Shown piece by piece: positions 31,201 to 42,295 of a stretch of 64,000 bases of DNA (position 1 is its first letter; every line of letters begins with the position of its first letter). The notes under the pieces were generated by a model, which had not been told where the DNA came from, searched no databases, and saw nothing but the letters and a program-made list of their open reading frames with translations. The position numbers and the translations under genes were made by a program. The stretch comes from Metamycoplasma phocicerebrale (GTDB lineage Bacteria > Bacillota_I > Bacilli_A > Mycoplasmatales > Metamycoplasmataceae): positions 186,001 through 250,000 of the forward strand of contig NZ_CP033058.2 of assembly GCF_003383595.3 (NCBI RefSeq), in the 5' to 3' direction.

Positions 31201-34023
31201 CTATTTTTTCTTAATTTGTTTAACTTTTTTTTCAATATCATCTATATTAATATTATTCATTGCAGCAAGTTTTTCTTCGAAAGTCAAATTCTTGATTTTA
31301 TTTTTAGATTCTTTTTCTAATTCTTTTTTGTCAACAATTTTAAAATCAGAAGTTATTTCAAATAAATTAACTTGTTCTTTTAAATCTTCATTTTTATCAT
31401 TATCTTCATCAGATAAATCTTCATTATTTTCTTGAGTATAATAAAATCTTTTTAATAGTGAAGTCTCAGTTGTAAGTTCAATATTCTTATCACTATTTTG
31501 TCTTTCCAAGAACTCTTCTTTTAATTTCTCTTGTTCATTATTATCTGCATCTAATAATTCATTAATTTTAATATGTTGAATCAAATTTCCACTATTATTT
31601 TTTGAATAATTTAAATTTATTAGTTTATCCATTTTTGAACGATCTTTAGTTATATTTTCTAAATCAAGTTTTTCTACTTCATTTTGATTATTTGTGTATA
31701 AAAATTCAAGTTCCCTGGTATTTACTTCTAAAGATTTAGGCTTACAATTATAATTTCTTAAAACATTAAATAATCTTGAGCCTCTATTGGTTCGATTTGT
31801 GTATTCAATTTCTCTCATATTTCATTGTTTTGCTAAACCATCCTGAGTTAGCATAGTTACATTATTAAATTTTGAACAAGTACAAAAAGCAGAAACAAAA
31901 GTATTATTTTTAGTTTGCAATTTTAAGAGCAATTTAATTCCTTGGGCTCTTAAAGTTAAATCTGTACTAAAAACAGATTCATTAATTAAGAAATAAAATC
32001 CATTATTTAATAATATAAATAAATCTTTTTCTCCATTGCCAATTTGAGCATCAATTAATTCATCATCTTTATTTTTAAAGGACATACAAATACGTTTTTT
32101 ATTAATAGTTTTTGAATCAAAGTTTGCAATCTTAACTTTTTTAGCATATCCGTATTTAGATAATAAAATAATATCAACATATGAATTGTATGAAGTTATT
32201 TCCATAACTCTCACTATTCTTTCTTTAACGTCTAAAGCCACTAAAGAAGAAACGTGAGTGCCTAATTCTTTCCAAGAATTATCCTTAAAAGAATGGGCTT
32301 CTAAAATAAAGAAATTACCTTTATTTGTAAAAAATATTAATTTAGACAAAGAATTAATTTTATCATAATACTTAATTGCATCATTATCTTTAAGCTTATA
32401 AGTATTTAATTCATTTGAGTTAAAAATTTTTGTGCTAATCTTCTTTATATATCCCTCTTCTGATATAAAGAAATAAAAATCTTCATTTTTAGTTAATAAT
32501 TTATGGTCAACTTCTTTGTTTGCAACTTGGTCTGTAATTTCAGTTTTTCTTGGTGTTGCATACTCTTTTTTAATTTCTTTTAATTGGTCTATTAAGAACT
32601 TATCAAATTCATAAGAATCATTTAACAACAATTCACATCTTTTTATTTGAATCTCTAAATTATTTTTTTCTTCTTGAAATTGTATTTGGTCCATTCTTGA
32701 AAGCTTATACAATCTTAATTCTGCTATTGCTGTAGCTTGAATTTCACTAAACCCAAAAGCTTGCATCAAAGCTAAAATAACTCCCTTCTTTGAATTATCA
32801 CTAGCTTTAATTATTCTTATAACTTCGTCTGAAATATCTGCTACTTTTATAAAACCTTCAACTATTTCATGTCTTAATTTGTATCTTTGTAAATCATATT
32901 TAATTCCATTTATATTAACTAGTTTTAAATGCTCTAAATAAGCAAATAAAGCTCGGTCTAAAGATAATAATTCAGGAGCATTTTTATGAATAGCAAGCAT
33001 ATTGTAATCATAGTTAATTCTTAATTTTGTTTTGTTCATTAAATAAATTAAAATAGCTTCAGCATTAGCGTTTTCTTCAAGTTCAATATAAATTGATAAA
33101 CCGTTTCTATCTGATTGGTCTCTAATTTCTTTGATTCCTGATATAGTCTTTGAAGCTACTATAGAATCTATTTCAAATACCATTTTTGATTTAATAACTC
33201 CAAACGGAATTTCAGTTATTTCAATTCCAATAATATTATCTTTTTTATCATAAATAAATTTATATTTTGAAGATAAAACAATTTTCCCTTTGCCAGTTCT
33301 AAATGCTTGGTTAATTCCTTTAGTACCATTTATTATTCCGCCAGTAGGGAAATCGGGGCCTTTAACATATTTCATTAAATCTTCAATTTTAGCATTCGGT
33401 TTTTTAATCAGCGCTATAGTTGCATCTAATAATTCTCCTAAATTATGCGGAGGTATTTGAGTTGCAAAACCTGAAGCAATACCAATGGCTCCATTAACTA
33501 ATAGATTTGGAAATAAACTAGGTAAAACAACTGGCTCATATTCAGAATCATCAAAATTAGGTGTCATTGGAACTACTTTTCGTTCCAAATCTTTAAGCAT
33601 TAATTCCGTAATTTTTTCTAATCTTGATTCTGTATAACGCATTGCGGCTGCTGGATCATCATCGATAGAACCCTTATTACCATGCATTTGCACTAGTGGA
33701 TAATTACTTTTTCATTCTTGAGCCATTCTAACCATTGCTTCATAAACAGAACTATCGCCATGAGGGTGATATTTACCTAAAACATCTCCAACAATACGAG
33801 CAGATTTTTTAAATGGATCTTTATTTCTTAATTTTAAATTTCACATTGAAAACAAAATTCTTCTTTGAACAGGTTTAAGGCCATCTCTTGCATCTGGAAT
33901 AGCTCTTTGTTGAATAACATATTTTGAAAAACGAGCAAAACTATCGCTCATTATTTCAACCATATTTTTATCTATTATATTTTCAATAACTTCATCCAAA
34001 TTTTTTTTATTTTTTTTATCCAT
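31201..34023 (-). CDS. parC: DNA topoisomerase IV subunit A
   Basis: Predicted 940 residues. With ParE it decatenates daughter chromosomes. The N-terminal breakage-reunion domain has the quinolone region [17 protein letters not shown] and [18 protein letters not shown], where the active-site Tyr precedes TESRL. GNKGSID and the pairing with parE favour ParC over GyrA. A beta-pinwheel C-terminal domain follows (repeats such as [10 protein letters not shown] and [10 protein letters not shown]). The last 100 or so residues are a highly charged tail, unlike the short ends of most ParC. It starts 6 nt after parE with a GTAGGG Shine-Dalgarno. Confidence 0.94.
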
Positions 34024-34029
34024 TTTGCC

Positions 34030-35955
34030 CTACTTATTTTTAGTAATATCAAATTCATCAATGCTTGAAAAATCTATATTATTGTTTATTCATGTTTTTC
34101 TAGCTTCTGAATTATCACTCATAAAAGTTGTTACATTTCTTTCTGTTAGCCCTTGTTGATCAATATTTACTCTAACTATTGATCTGGTCTCTGGGTTCAT
34201 TGTTGTTTCTCATAATTGATCAGCATTCATTTCACCCAGACCTTTGTATCTTTGAATTTCATAATTTGAGTATTGTGAAGTTATTTCTCTTAGTCCTTCT
34301 TCATCCCAAGCATAGAAATGTTTATTATTGCTATTTTTAATAGTTACTTTGTATAAGGGAGGTAAGGCTATATAAACCATACCTGCTTCAATAAGATTTT
34401 TCATATATCTTCAAAAAAATGTTAGCAATAACATTTGAATGTGGGCTCCATCAACGTCGGCATCAGTCATTATTATTATTTTTCCATATTGAGAATTTTT
34501 AACATTAAAATCTTCGCCTATTCCAGCGCCTATCGTATTAATTATTGTTGCAAGCTCCTCGTTTGCCAATATATCTAACAATTTTGCCTTATCTGTATTC
34601 ATTACAACACCTCTTAAGGGCAAAATTGCCTGAGTAACTCTATCTCTACCCATTTTAGCTGATCCACCAGCTGAATCACCTTCAACTAAAAAAAGCTCTT
34701 TAACTTTTGGGTTTTTTGATTGTGCTGGAGTTAATTTTCCTGACAATATTTTTTTAGTATCTAATTTATTTTTAACTTTTCTGGCTTCATTTCTAGCATT
34801 TCTTGCTGCCATTCTGCCTTCATAGGTTTTTTTAATTTTTTCAATAATTTTATCAGCTTCTACTTTGTTTTCATTCAAATAAAACATGAATTTTTCAGAG
34901 AAAAAATCTTCTACTGATTCTCTTGCTTCGGCTGTTCCAAGTTTGTCTTTTGTTTGCCCAACAAATTCTAAAATATTTTCTGGTACTTTTAAAGAAACAA
35001 CTGCAATTATTCCTTCTCTGACATCTAAACCATCAAAATTAATTTTAGTTTTTGTAGGACTGTTTTTAGACCATCATTCATTAATTGTTTTTGTTAAAGA
35101 CGCTTTAAATGCTGTTTCATGAGTTCCACCATCTCTGGTTTTAACATTATTAACAAAACTATATATTGTTTCATTATAGCTGTCTGTATAAGCTAAAGAT
35201 ATTTCAATACTAATGCCATTTTTTGCCATTCCTGAAGCATAAAAAGTTCTGCTGATAAAGTTTCTTCCTTCACCAACAAATTTTATATATTCTTTGATAC
35301 CCTCATTTGTTTGAAAAATAATATTTTCATCAGTTATTTCATTTATGTAATGGATTTTTAAATTAGAAATTAAAAAGCTTGCTTCTCTTAATTTTTCTTT
35401 AACAGTATCCGAAGAAAATTTTGCTTTTTTAAAAATTTCATAGTTAGGTCAAAATTGAACTTTGGTTCCTTGCTTTATAGTTCCACCTATCATAGTTGTT
35501 TTTTGTGTTATGGTATCTTGTTTAAAAGCTGTAAAATATTCTTTTTTATCTCTATAAACACTAACTTCCATTTTTGAACTTAAAGCATTTACTACTGAAG
35601 AACCAACTCCATGTAACCCTCCACTAGTTTTGTAAGCCCCGTCTCCAAATTTACCACCTGCATGTAATTCAGTAAAAACTAATTCTACTCCTGTTTTTCC
35701 CGATTCGTGTTTATTAATTGGTACTCCACGTCCATTATCTTCTACAATAACTGAACCATCTTTTTTCAAAACTACTTTAATGTTATTAGCAAAACCACCT
35801 AATGCTTCATCTATTGCATTATCAACTATTTCTCATATTAAATGATGTAGACCATTAGAATCTGTAGATCCTATGTACATACCTGGTCTTTTTATAACTG
35901 CATCTAGTCCCTTAAGAACTTTTAAATCTTTTGCTTCATAATTAGTTGTATTCAT
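34030..35955 (-). CDS. parE: DNA topoisomerase IV subunit B
   Basis: Predicted 641 residues, the normal ParE length. This is the ATPase subunit of topoisomerase IV. GHKL ATP-site motifs are visible: [34 protein letters not shown]. The Toprim motifs [10 protein letters not shown] and [11 protein letters not shown] follow, then RYKGLGEMN. The ATG at 35955 has no Shine-Dalgarno; a minus-strand TATAAT (35964-35969) ends 8 nt upstream, implying a leaderless mRNA. parC follows in the same operon. Confidence 0.96.
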
Positions 35956-35963
35956 ATTGTTTA

Positions 35964-35969
35964 ATTATA
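35964..35969 (-). promoter_or_regulatory. -10 box of parE-parC, leaderless arrangement
   Basis: A minus-strand TATAAT 8 nt before the start codon, with no Shine-Dalgarno between them. Confidence 0.65.
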
Positions 35970-36035
35970 TACATTTTAATTCACAATTTAAACAAGAACA
36001 TTAAGATTTAATAAAAAAATAATAAAAATTTAGCA

Positions 36036-36064
36036 AATAAAAAAACATAGCCTCAACTATGTTT
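36036..36064 (-). terminator. Terminator of the frameshifted membrane protein gene
   Basis: An 8-bp stem AAACATAG with CTATGTTT and a 6-nt loop is followed by T on the minus strand. It lies 21 nt past the stop of the restored long frame (36085), which fits that longer product. Confidence 0.75.
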
Positions 36065-36084
36065 ATATGAATTATTTTTTTTAA

Positions 36085-36652
36085 TTAATTTTTAATTTGT
36101 TGTTTAGTTGCTTGTTTAATTTTTAAATTTATGCTTTTTAAAATCATAAATAATGGTTGCAAAGAACTTAAAAATAAAATAGCATATAGAATATTTATAA
36201 TATTTCCAATCTTAAATATTAATATTAATAAAAACCCAAAAAAATGAATTTATTATCATAAAAGTAGACGCTATGCATAGAACCACTATAAAAGAAATTG
36301 TGTTTTGTCGATTTATTTCAATACTTTTGTTTTCATATTTAATATCTTTTAAATTAAAAATAGGAAATATACAATAAAAAATAAAATTTTTATTTATTAA
36401 TAAAATAATAAATCTTGTTAATCAAACAATAAAAATTGAAATAAAAGCCGATACAAAACAAGAAAAAACTTGTATATCTCAACTAATTAGTCTTTTATAC
36501 AATGGTATGCTACTTTCAGTATCTAATCTAATTAGATTATTTAGATGATCAACATAAAAGGCTGAAAAAGTAAGAAAAACAACTATTAATAATAATAGAA
36601 TATCAAACATTATGTTGAAAGCAGAAAAAAACTTTTTATACTTATTATCCAT
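36085..36652 (-). pseudogene. Polytopic membrane protein gene with a T7 frameshift
   Basis: From the ATG at 36652 (AAGGA Shine-Dalgarno) the frame encodes 146 residues and stops at 36212. Coding sequence clearly continues in the next frame to 36085 (ends TKQQIKN). The switch lies at a run of seven T on the coding strand (A7 at 36238-36244). A run of six would give one protein of about 188 residues with about four membrane segments. The family is not recognised. It may be a real frameshift, transcriptional slippage or a base-calling error. Confidence 0.65.
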
Positions 36653-36719
36653 TTTTATATCCTTATATCAAAATTTTATTATATTTACTAATAAATATAA
36701 ATTAATTAACAATTATTTA

Positions 36720-37862
36720 TTATTCAAACTTTTTAATATTTATTTCTTTAATTATTTCTTCTTCTAATTTTTCTAATTGGTCTAATTCTTTTTCTAATTT
36801 AAGAGCTTCTTCTCTATTCGGTTTAGTTATAGGAAATTTTGGCGCAAATAATTCGCACGTTTCGCAAGCTTTTTGAATTGAAATATCCATAGTTCCTAAT
36901 TCTTTTGCTAATTTAATTGTTTCGTTTTTATCAAATGATAATAAAGGTCTAAATATAGGTAAATTACAAACCTCTGATATAGTATAAATAGATTCTAATG
37001 TTTGCGAAGCTACCTGAGCTAAATTTTCACCATTAGAAATTGCTTTTATATTATATTTATTAGCAATTTTCTGTGCTATACGATAAAAACTTCTTCTCAT
37101 TAAAGTTATTTTATATTTTTGGTTAGAAATCAAACCAATATAATTCATTATTTTTGTATAGTTGACTTCAAATAAAGTTGCAGATCCTTGATACTTAGTC
37201 AATATTTTAATAATACTTTCTATTTTATCTGTTGTTTTTTTATCTGTATGCGGAGGAGTTATAAAATTTAAAAAGGCAACTTTTAATCCTCTTTTTTGTA
37301 ATAAATTTGCTGCTACAGGAGAATCAATGCCTCCACTAATTAAATGCAATGCTTTGCCAGAAGAACCTACAGGCATTCCTCCTAAAGCATAAATATAATC
37401 ACTAAAAACATAACTATATTTTTCTCTAATTTCAATATATATACATAAATCTGGGTTTGATAAATTTACGGTTTTGTTAGGCATTTTCTTTAATACAATA
37501 CCCCCAAAATGAATGTTTAGTTCAGAAGAATTTAAAGGGTAATTTTTATTATGTCTTCGAGATTTTATAGCGAAAGAATCGAACTGTTTTTCACTTATTA
37601 TTTTTTTAACTATTTCTTCAATATTTTCTAGATTAGTTGTTGTTTTATAAACAATCGAATAAGAAGAAATACCAAAAATATACTTCAAACATTCTAAATT
37701 TGATTCGGAATATTTACAAAATGCTCTATCATATTCCACTTTAATTTCTTCTTTTGGTATATGGTATTCTAAATTTTTTTTAAGTTGATTGATAAAGTCT
37801 TTCTTATTTTCTCCTTTTAAAGTTAATTCTCCATATCTTATTAATATTTCTTTATCATCCAT
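36720..37862 (-). CDS. thiI: tRNA 4-thiouridine synthetase
   Basis: Predicted 380 residues. ThiI adenylates and thiolates U8 of tRNA. The N-terminal ferredoxin-like and THUMP domains (about 1-160) precede the PP-loop ATPase motif ISGGIDSPVAA. It lacks the C-terminal rhodanese domain found in Escherichia coli, as in most Gram-positive relatives. A CETCELF segment near the end holds a Cys pair. The start follows AAGGAGTAAATT. It follows the EzrA-like gene by 3 nt, the same neighbourhood as in Bacillus subtilis. Confidence 0.93.
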   Translation of the reverse strand: MDDKEILIRYGELTLKGENKKDFINQLKKNLEYHIPKEEIKVEYDRAFCKYSESNLECLKYIFGISSYSIVYKTTTNLENIEEIVKKIISEKQFDSFAIKSRRHNKNYPLNSSELNIHFGGIVLKKMPNKTVNLSNPDLCIYIEIREKYSYVFSDYIYALGGMPVGSSGKALHLISGGIDSPVAANLLQKRGLKVAFLNFITPPHTDKKTTDKIESIIKILTKYQGSATLFEVNYTKIMNYIGLISNQKYKITLMRRSFYRIAQKIANKYNIKAISNGENLAQVASQTLESIYTISEVCNLPIFRPLLSFDKNETIKLAKELGTMDISIQKACETCELFAPKFPITKPNREEALKLEKELDQLEKLEEEIIKEINIKKFE

Positions 37863-37865
37863 AAT

Positions 37866-39521
37866 TTACTCCTTATTGTTTTTTTGTTCAATTATTTTAA
37901 CAATAACTTCTTTGTATTTGTGACTATAAAATAAATTGTTTAATATCAAATAATTATCTTCTTCAAAGTTATTAGAAGGAATTATTGTTGGATAATTCTC
38001 TAACATTTGTTTTGAGACAATAATTTCTGAATTTAAAATAATAATTTTTCAATTCAGTATTTGATTATATAAGTTTAGATTCTCTAATTCTTTTTTATTA
38101 AGTATTTTATCTTTTTTTATTCTTTTTATTTCTTTATTGAAATTTGATTGCGTAGTTTGAATATCGCTAGATAAAGGATAATCAAAATCATGATTATTAT
38201 ATATAGTGGTATTTTCTTTTTGTATTTTTTTAAGTTCATCAAAAAGTTTTCATTTTTTCTTAGTTAAAATATTTTCTTGAATATAAACTATATTTAACAT
38301 TTTTTTAAGGCTAAAAATCAATTCTCCTAGTTTTATTGCATAAGATATTTTTTCTTTTTCAAACATATTATTTTTTTCTAAAATAGATAGTGTTTTTAAA
38401 TCTTCTTTCATAAAATTAGAATATTCATTTTTATAAGAATCATTAATTTTATAATTTTGTAATTTTTTATCCATTTTAGACATTAAATCTAGTATATTTA
38501 ATATTTCATTTTTATTTTCATTAATTTGTCTATAAGCAAAAACCTCTTTTGATAAATTAATAATTACTTCCTCTATTTCATAATTAATGTTTATCAATTC
38601 TTTTTCAATTTTTTCATCTCAATTATTTATTTTTCCCAACGCCAAAGTATTTTTAATTTCTTTAATTTTAATTTTTATATTTGAACAAAAGTTTTTAATT
38701 CAATAATTTGAATATAAAAATTTTATTTTTTCTTTATTGTCATTATAAACATTCATTGCATAAAAGATTTTATCTTCTATTTCTAAACTGATAAAATTGA
38801 AATATTTAATACCTTTAACAACTAAAATTGTATATTCCTTAATTCATAAAACTAATAATTGTCTATTTCTTTTTATTTCTTTTTTTGGTTTGTTTAAATA
38901 TTTATCATTCTGAAATCAATTAATAATGTTTATTATTTTTCTTTCATATTTTTTCTTTTTTGAAGATAAAAATTTAGAAAAATAAGAATTTAAATTTTCC
39001 TTATAAAATTCGTTTATTTCTTTAAAAGAATTATTTATTTTAAGAACAAAATTAATTATGTTAGTTATATTAGAACTTTCTATTGAAGCTCATTTATTTG
39101 TTTTATTAAAAATTTTTTTTATTTTCGATTTCTCTTTTTTTGCTTTTTTAAAAATTGATCTTAAAAATAAATATTTATCAAAACTTAAAAGTGATTTTCC
39201 TTGTTTTTTATATTCATTTTCAAATTCCATAATATTATTTTCAAATACTTGAGTCATATCTTCAATTTCAATTATTACAGAGGCTATTTTTTCTTCAAAA
39301 TGTTTATATTTTCTTTCTTTCTTTGCCAACTCAAAAAACTGATTATTAAATTTTTCTAGTTTATTAGACATTTTATTTATTTGCTCTTTTTTATTGTAAA
39401 GATTTTTTAGCATTATTATTGGAGCTCATTTTTTAAAATAAAAAAAAGTTAATAATAATATAAAAAAGGCTAAAATAAAGCACCCAATTGTAATTAAAAT
39501 AATTGTTTTTCAATTTAACAT
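37866..39521 (-). CDS. EzrA-like membrane-anchored coiled-coil protein
   Basis: Predicted 551 residues, read through several TGA codons. One N-terminal membrane segment (residues about 7-29), followed by a long, Lys-rich, predicted coiled-coil cytoplasmic part. EzrA, the Firmicute regulator of FtsZ ring formation, has this exact layout and about this length (560-570), and in B. subtilis ezrA lies beside thiI. I infer an EzrA relative from layout and gene order, because sequence motifs alone are too weak. The start at 39521 has no Shine-Dalgarno and sits 8 nt after a minus-strand TATAAT. thiI follows 3 nt later. Confidence 0.6.
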
Positions 39522-39529
39522 AATTTTAA

Positions 39530-39535
39530 ATTATA
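39530..39535 (-). promoter_or_regulatory. -10 box of the ezrA-like gene, leaderless arrangement
   Basis: A minus-strand TATAAT 8 nt before the start codon. It is divergent from the rpmG promoter about 70 nt away. Confidence 0.6.
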
Positions 39536-39602
39536 ATTTATTAGTTCAAATTAATGTTATTAAAATAAATAAATATTATTTATAGATAACTAAAAAAGCA
39601 TA

Positions 39603-39608
39603 TATAAT
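39603..39608 (+). promoter_or_regulatory. -10 box of rpmG-secE-nusG, leaderless arrangement
   Basis: A TATAAT 9 nt before the rpmG ATG, without a Shine-Dalgarno. Confidence 0.6.
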
Positions 39609-39617
39609 ATTAAAAAT

Positions 39618-39764
39618 ATGAAAAAACAAAAAAAAGTAACATTAGCTTGTCAAGAATGTTTTAGAAAAAACTACTCAGTTAATAAAAGCAACGAAATAAG
39701 ATTAGAAATAAAAAAATTTTGTAAGTTTTGCAATGCTCAAACTTTACATAAAGAGGAAAAATAA
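39618..39764 (+). CDS. rpmG: 50S ribosomal protein bL33
   Basis: 48 residues with a four-Cys zinc ribbon: CQEC (residues 11-14) and CKFC. The length and the following secE-nusG fit the usual rpmG-secE-nusG order. The stop overlaps the secE ATG (TAATG). It is too short for a standard ORF list but strongly supported by context. Confidence 0.92.
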   Translation: MKKQKKVTLACQECFRKNYSVNKSNEIRLEIKKFCKFCNAQTLHKEEK

Positions 39765-40057
39765 TGCAAGAGGAAATTACTAAAAAAACAAAAGAAGAAA
39801 TAAAACTAGAAAAGAAAGAGCAAAAAAATTTTAAAAAAGAGCAAAAAGAACAAAGAAGATTAAAAAACAAAGAAACAAAACTTTATACTTTTAGAAACTT
39901 TGCAAGAGAAATCAAGCGTATTGTGTGACCAAAACACGTTAAAACTTGAAAATGATTTGGTATAACTATTGCTTTTTTAATTTTGATGGCTTTATTTTGT
40001 TTTTTAATTTCTTTAGGCTTTAGTAGTTTATGAAATTTTGTTGGTATAAAATCTTAA
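39764..40057 (+). CDS. secE: Preprotein translocase subunit SecE
   Basis: 97 residues. A long charged N-terminus (Lys/Glu-rich, residues 1-45) precedes the SecE motif REIKRIVWPKHVKTW and one membrane helix (about 66-88). It clamps SecY in the translocon. It overlaps rpmG by 1 nt and is followed after 9 nt by nusG with an AAGGAGG site. TGA codons encode the conserved Trp residues. Confidence 0.93.
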
Positions 40058-40066
40058 GGAGGAAGT

Positions 40067-40645
40067 ATGAGTGCAAATTGTAAATGATATATGGTTTCAA
40101 CGGTTTCAGGAAAAGAAGATAATGTAGTTGAAGCTTTATGAAATAAGATTTCATCTCAAAATAAGACAGAATATTTTAAAAATATAAAAATTTTTAAAAT
40201 GCCTCATTTATCAGCCAAGGAACTGGAAAAGAAAACTAAAGGTGAGGAATATAATGTTAAATATATAAATATTTATAAAGGATATATTTTCATCCAAATG
40301 GAAATGACTGATGAATCTTGATATTTAGTTCGTAATACGCAATATGTAACTGGTCTAATAGGATCTTCTGGAAAGGGAGCTAAACCAACACCAATAAGCG
40401 AAAAAACTTTTATAAAAATGGTTGAAAAAGAAAAAGCATTGCGAGAAAAATTTGATGCCGGAGATATCGAAACACCTTTTAAAGAAGGGGTTTTTGTAAG
40501 AGTAATTTCAGGCGAATACAAAGGTAGCGAAGGTGAAATAGTTAAAAATAATGATATTACTAGTAGAGCTTTTGTCAATATTGAGTTATTTGGAAGAAAA
40601 ACACCTACTGAATTTTCTTATGAAGAATTAGAAATATGCAGTTAA
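40067..40645 (+). CDS. nusG: Transcription termination/antitermination factor NusG
   Basis: 192 residues. The NGN domain starts WYMVSTVSGKEDNVVEAL and contains YKGYIFIQMEM and VTGLIGSSGKGAKPTPIS. The C-terminal KOW motif is VRVISGEYKGSEGEIV. It binds RNA polymerase and the ribosome; with boxA-type signals such as those of the rrn leader it takes part in antitermination. The gene ends within a terminator stem. Confidence 0.96.
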
Positions 40646-40658
40646 GCATATTTTTTTT
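40632..40658 (+). terminator. Terminator of rpmG-secE-nusG
   Basis: An 8-bp stem AAATATGC with GCATATTT overlaps the nusG stop and is followed by a T-run. Confidence 0.75.
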
Positions 40659-40740
40659 CAAAAAATTTTAATTAAAATTATATATAATATCATTAACTTT
40701 TATAAATATAAAAAGTTAAATATAAGTAAAAGAGGTGCAC

Positions 40741-41301
40741 ATGAAAAAAGTATCTAAATTATTAATAGCAACAGCTTCAACATCATCAGTTTTATTTCCA
40801 TTATTTGCTGTTTCTTGCACTAATTATAAAAATAGTTTACAAAACAAAATTAATGATGCAAAACAAAAATCTAAACTTGCAGTTTTTGTAAAAGATTATA
40901 AAGATAAATATTTAAACGAAATTGTTAAGGCTGAAAAAGTTTTAAAAGATGAAAAAGCTACTAAAGAAGATTATAAAAATACACTTTTAGAATTTGAAAA
41001 AAATATCGAAAAAATTCTTGAAGAAAATAAAACAACAACCGAAAAATATGGAGAATACTACAAAGAAGCGATTAACCTTTATAATGATTTAAAAGCTTTT
41101 GCTGCTGAAGAACTTTCTGAAGAAAAATTTAATGAACTAAAAAAACAAATAGTAGCTGATTATAATGCTGTTTGAGCTGATTTATCAAAAATAGAAATTC
41201 ATAAATTCGATGAAATAAAAAGAAAAGAATTTAAAACTAGAATAGACAATTTGCTAAAAAAATATAAAGAAGCAAAACAAAAAATAATTGATGGTAATTA
41301 A
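40741..41301 (+). CDS. Helical lipoprotein of unknown function
   Basis: Predicted 186 residues. The signal ends at LFAVSC (lipobox), and the mature part is Lys/Glu-rich and entirely helical. No family is recognised. The ATG at 40741 follows AGAGGTG. A TATAAT at 40683-40688 gives a leader of about 50 nt. One TGA is read as Trp. A terminator overlaps its stop. Confidence 0.75.
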
Positions 41302-41313
41302 TTACCTTTTTTT
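41293..41313 (+). terminator. Terminator overlapping a lipoprotein stop codon
   Basis: The palindrome GGTAATTAATTACC is followed by seven T. The stem has little or no loop beyond its centre, so it is moderately convincing. Confidence 0.6.
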
Positions 41314-41332
41314 GTTTTTTAGAAAGGATAAT

Positions 41333-42295
41333 ATGTTTAAAAAATTTTATTTTAAAGAAAATCAATCATTAAAATCTTTGGTTGATTACATTTTATCTTT
41401 TAAAAATGTTGAAGCAATATTACTTAATGGTGAATTGGGCGCAGGCAAGACAACTTTAACTTCACAAATTGCAAAAACTTTAGGCGAAAATAAAACTATT
41501 ATTTCACCCACATTTAATACTATTTTGATATATGATAAAATTGTTCATATTGATGCTTATAAATTAAAAGGCGATTTATTTGCATATGAAGAGTATTTTG
41601 ATAATAAATTGGTAATAATTGAATGATCAGATAATATTACACATAATTTTAAAAAATATCTTAAGATAAAAGTTTCATTAGAAACAATAAAAGAGGAAGT
41701 TTATCATGTTTTTAGTATAGTAGAACAAACATGTAAAAAAAGTTTGTTCATTGAAACTTCATTAGAAGACTTTTTTGTTGCTATATTAGAAGATGATAGA
41801 GTAATAGATTATGTAATAAAAAAAGATTTAATAAAAAAAACAGATTATTTTTTTAATGTATTAGATGATATTTTAAATCGTAATAACTTAGATATAAATA
41901 ATATAGATGAAATATATACAACTACAGGGCCCGGAAGCTTTACAGGTGCAAGATTAGGTTTTAGTTATGCTCGTACAAATGCTCAAGTTCAACCTAAAGT
42001 AGCAAATAATTTTATCAAATTAAAATTATCTCCAACCTATGAATTATTTTTTATTCAAAAACAAGAAAATACAGTTTATATCAAAGCAAATAAATATAAA
42101 TCTTACAAAATTAATAAATTAAAAAATAAAATTGAAATAGAAATTATAGATGCTAGTGAAGAATTTTTAGATAAATTTAATTACAATGATTTTATTGAAA
42201 ATCCAAAAAAATATTTAAAAGCATTTAAAGAAAGCAATAATTTATTATCTGAAGAATTAGTTTATGCAAGCGAGCCACAAATAGGAGGACAATAA
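41333..42295 (+). CDS. TsaE-TsaB fusion protein (t6A tRNA modification)
   Basis: Predicted 320 residues in a single frame with one TGA (Trp) near residue 99. Residues 1 to about 130 are TsaE: P-loop NGELGAGKTT (32-41), ISPTFNT and the VIIEWSD segment. From about residue 134 TsaB begins (KKSLFIETSLEDFFVAIL) and includes TTGPGSFTGARLG. TsaB, TsaE and TsaD together make threonylcarbamoyl-A37 on ANN-decoding tRNAs. They are normally separate polypeptides. A separate tsaB start is unlikely: the only candidate is TTG at 41744, without a Shine-Dalgarno. The stop overlaps the tsaD ATG. Confidence 0.82.

Noticed and set aside
41744-42295. A separate tsaB gene starting at TTG
   Set aside because: The frame is continuous with tsaE through a TGA Trp codon, and no Shine-Dalgarno precedes the TTG.
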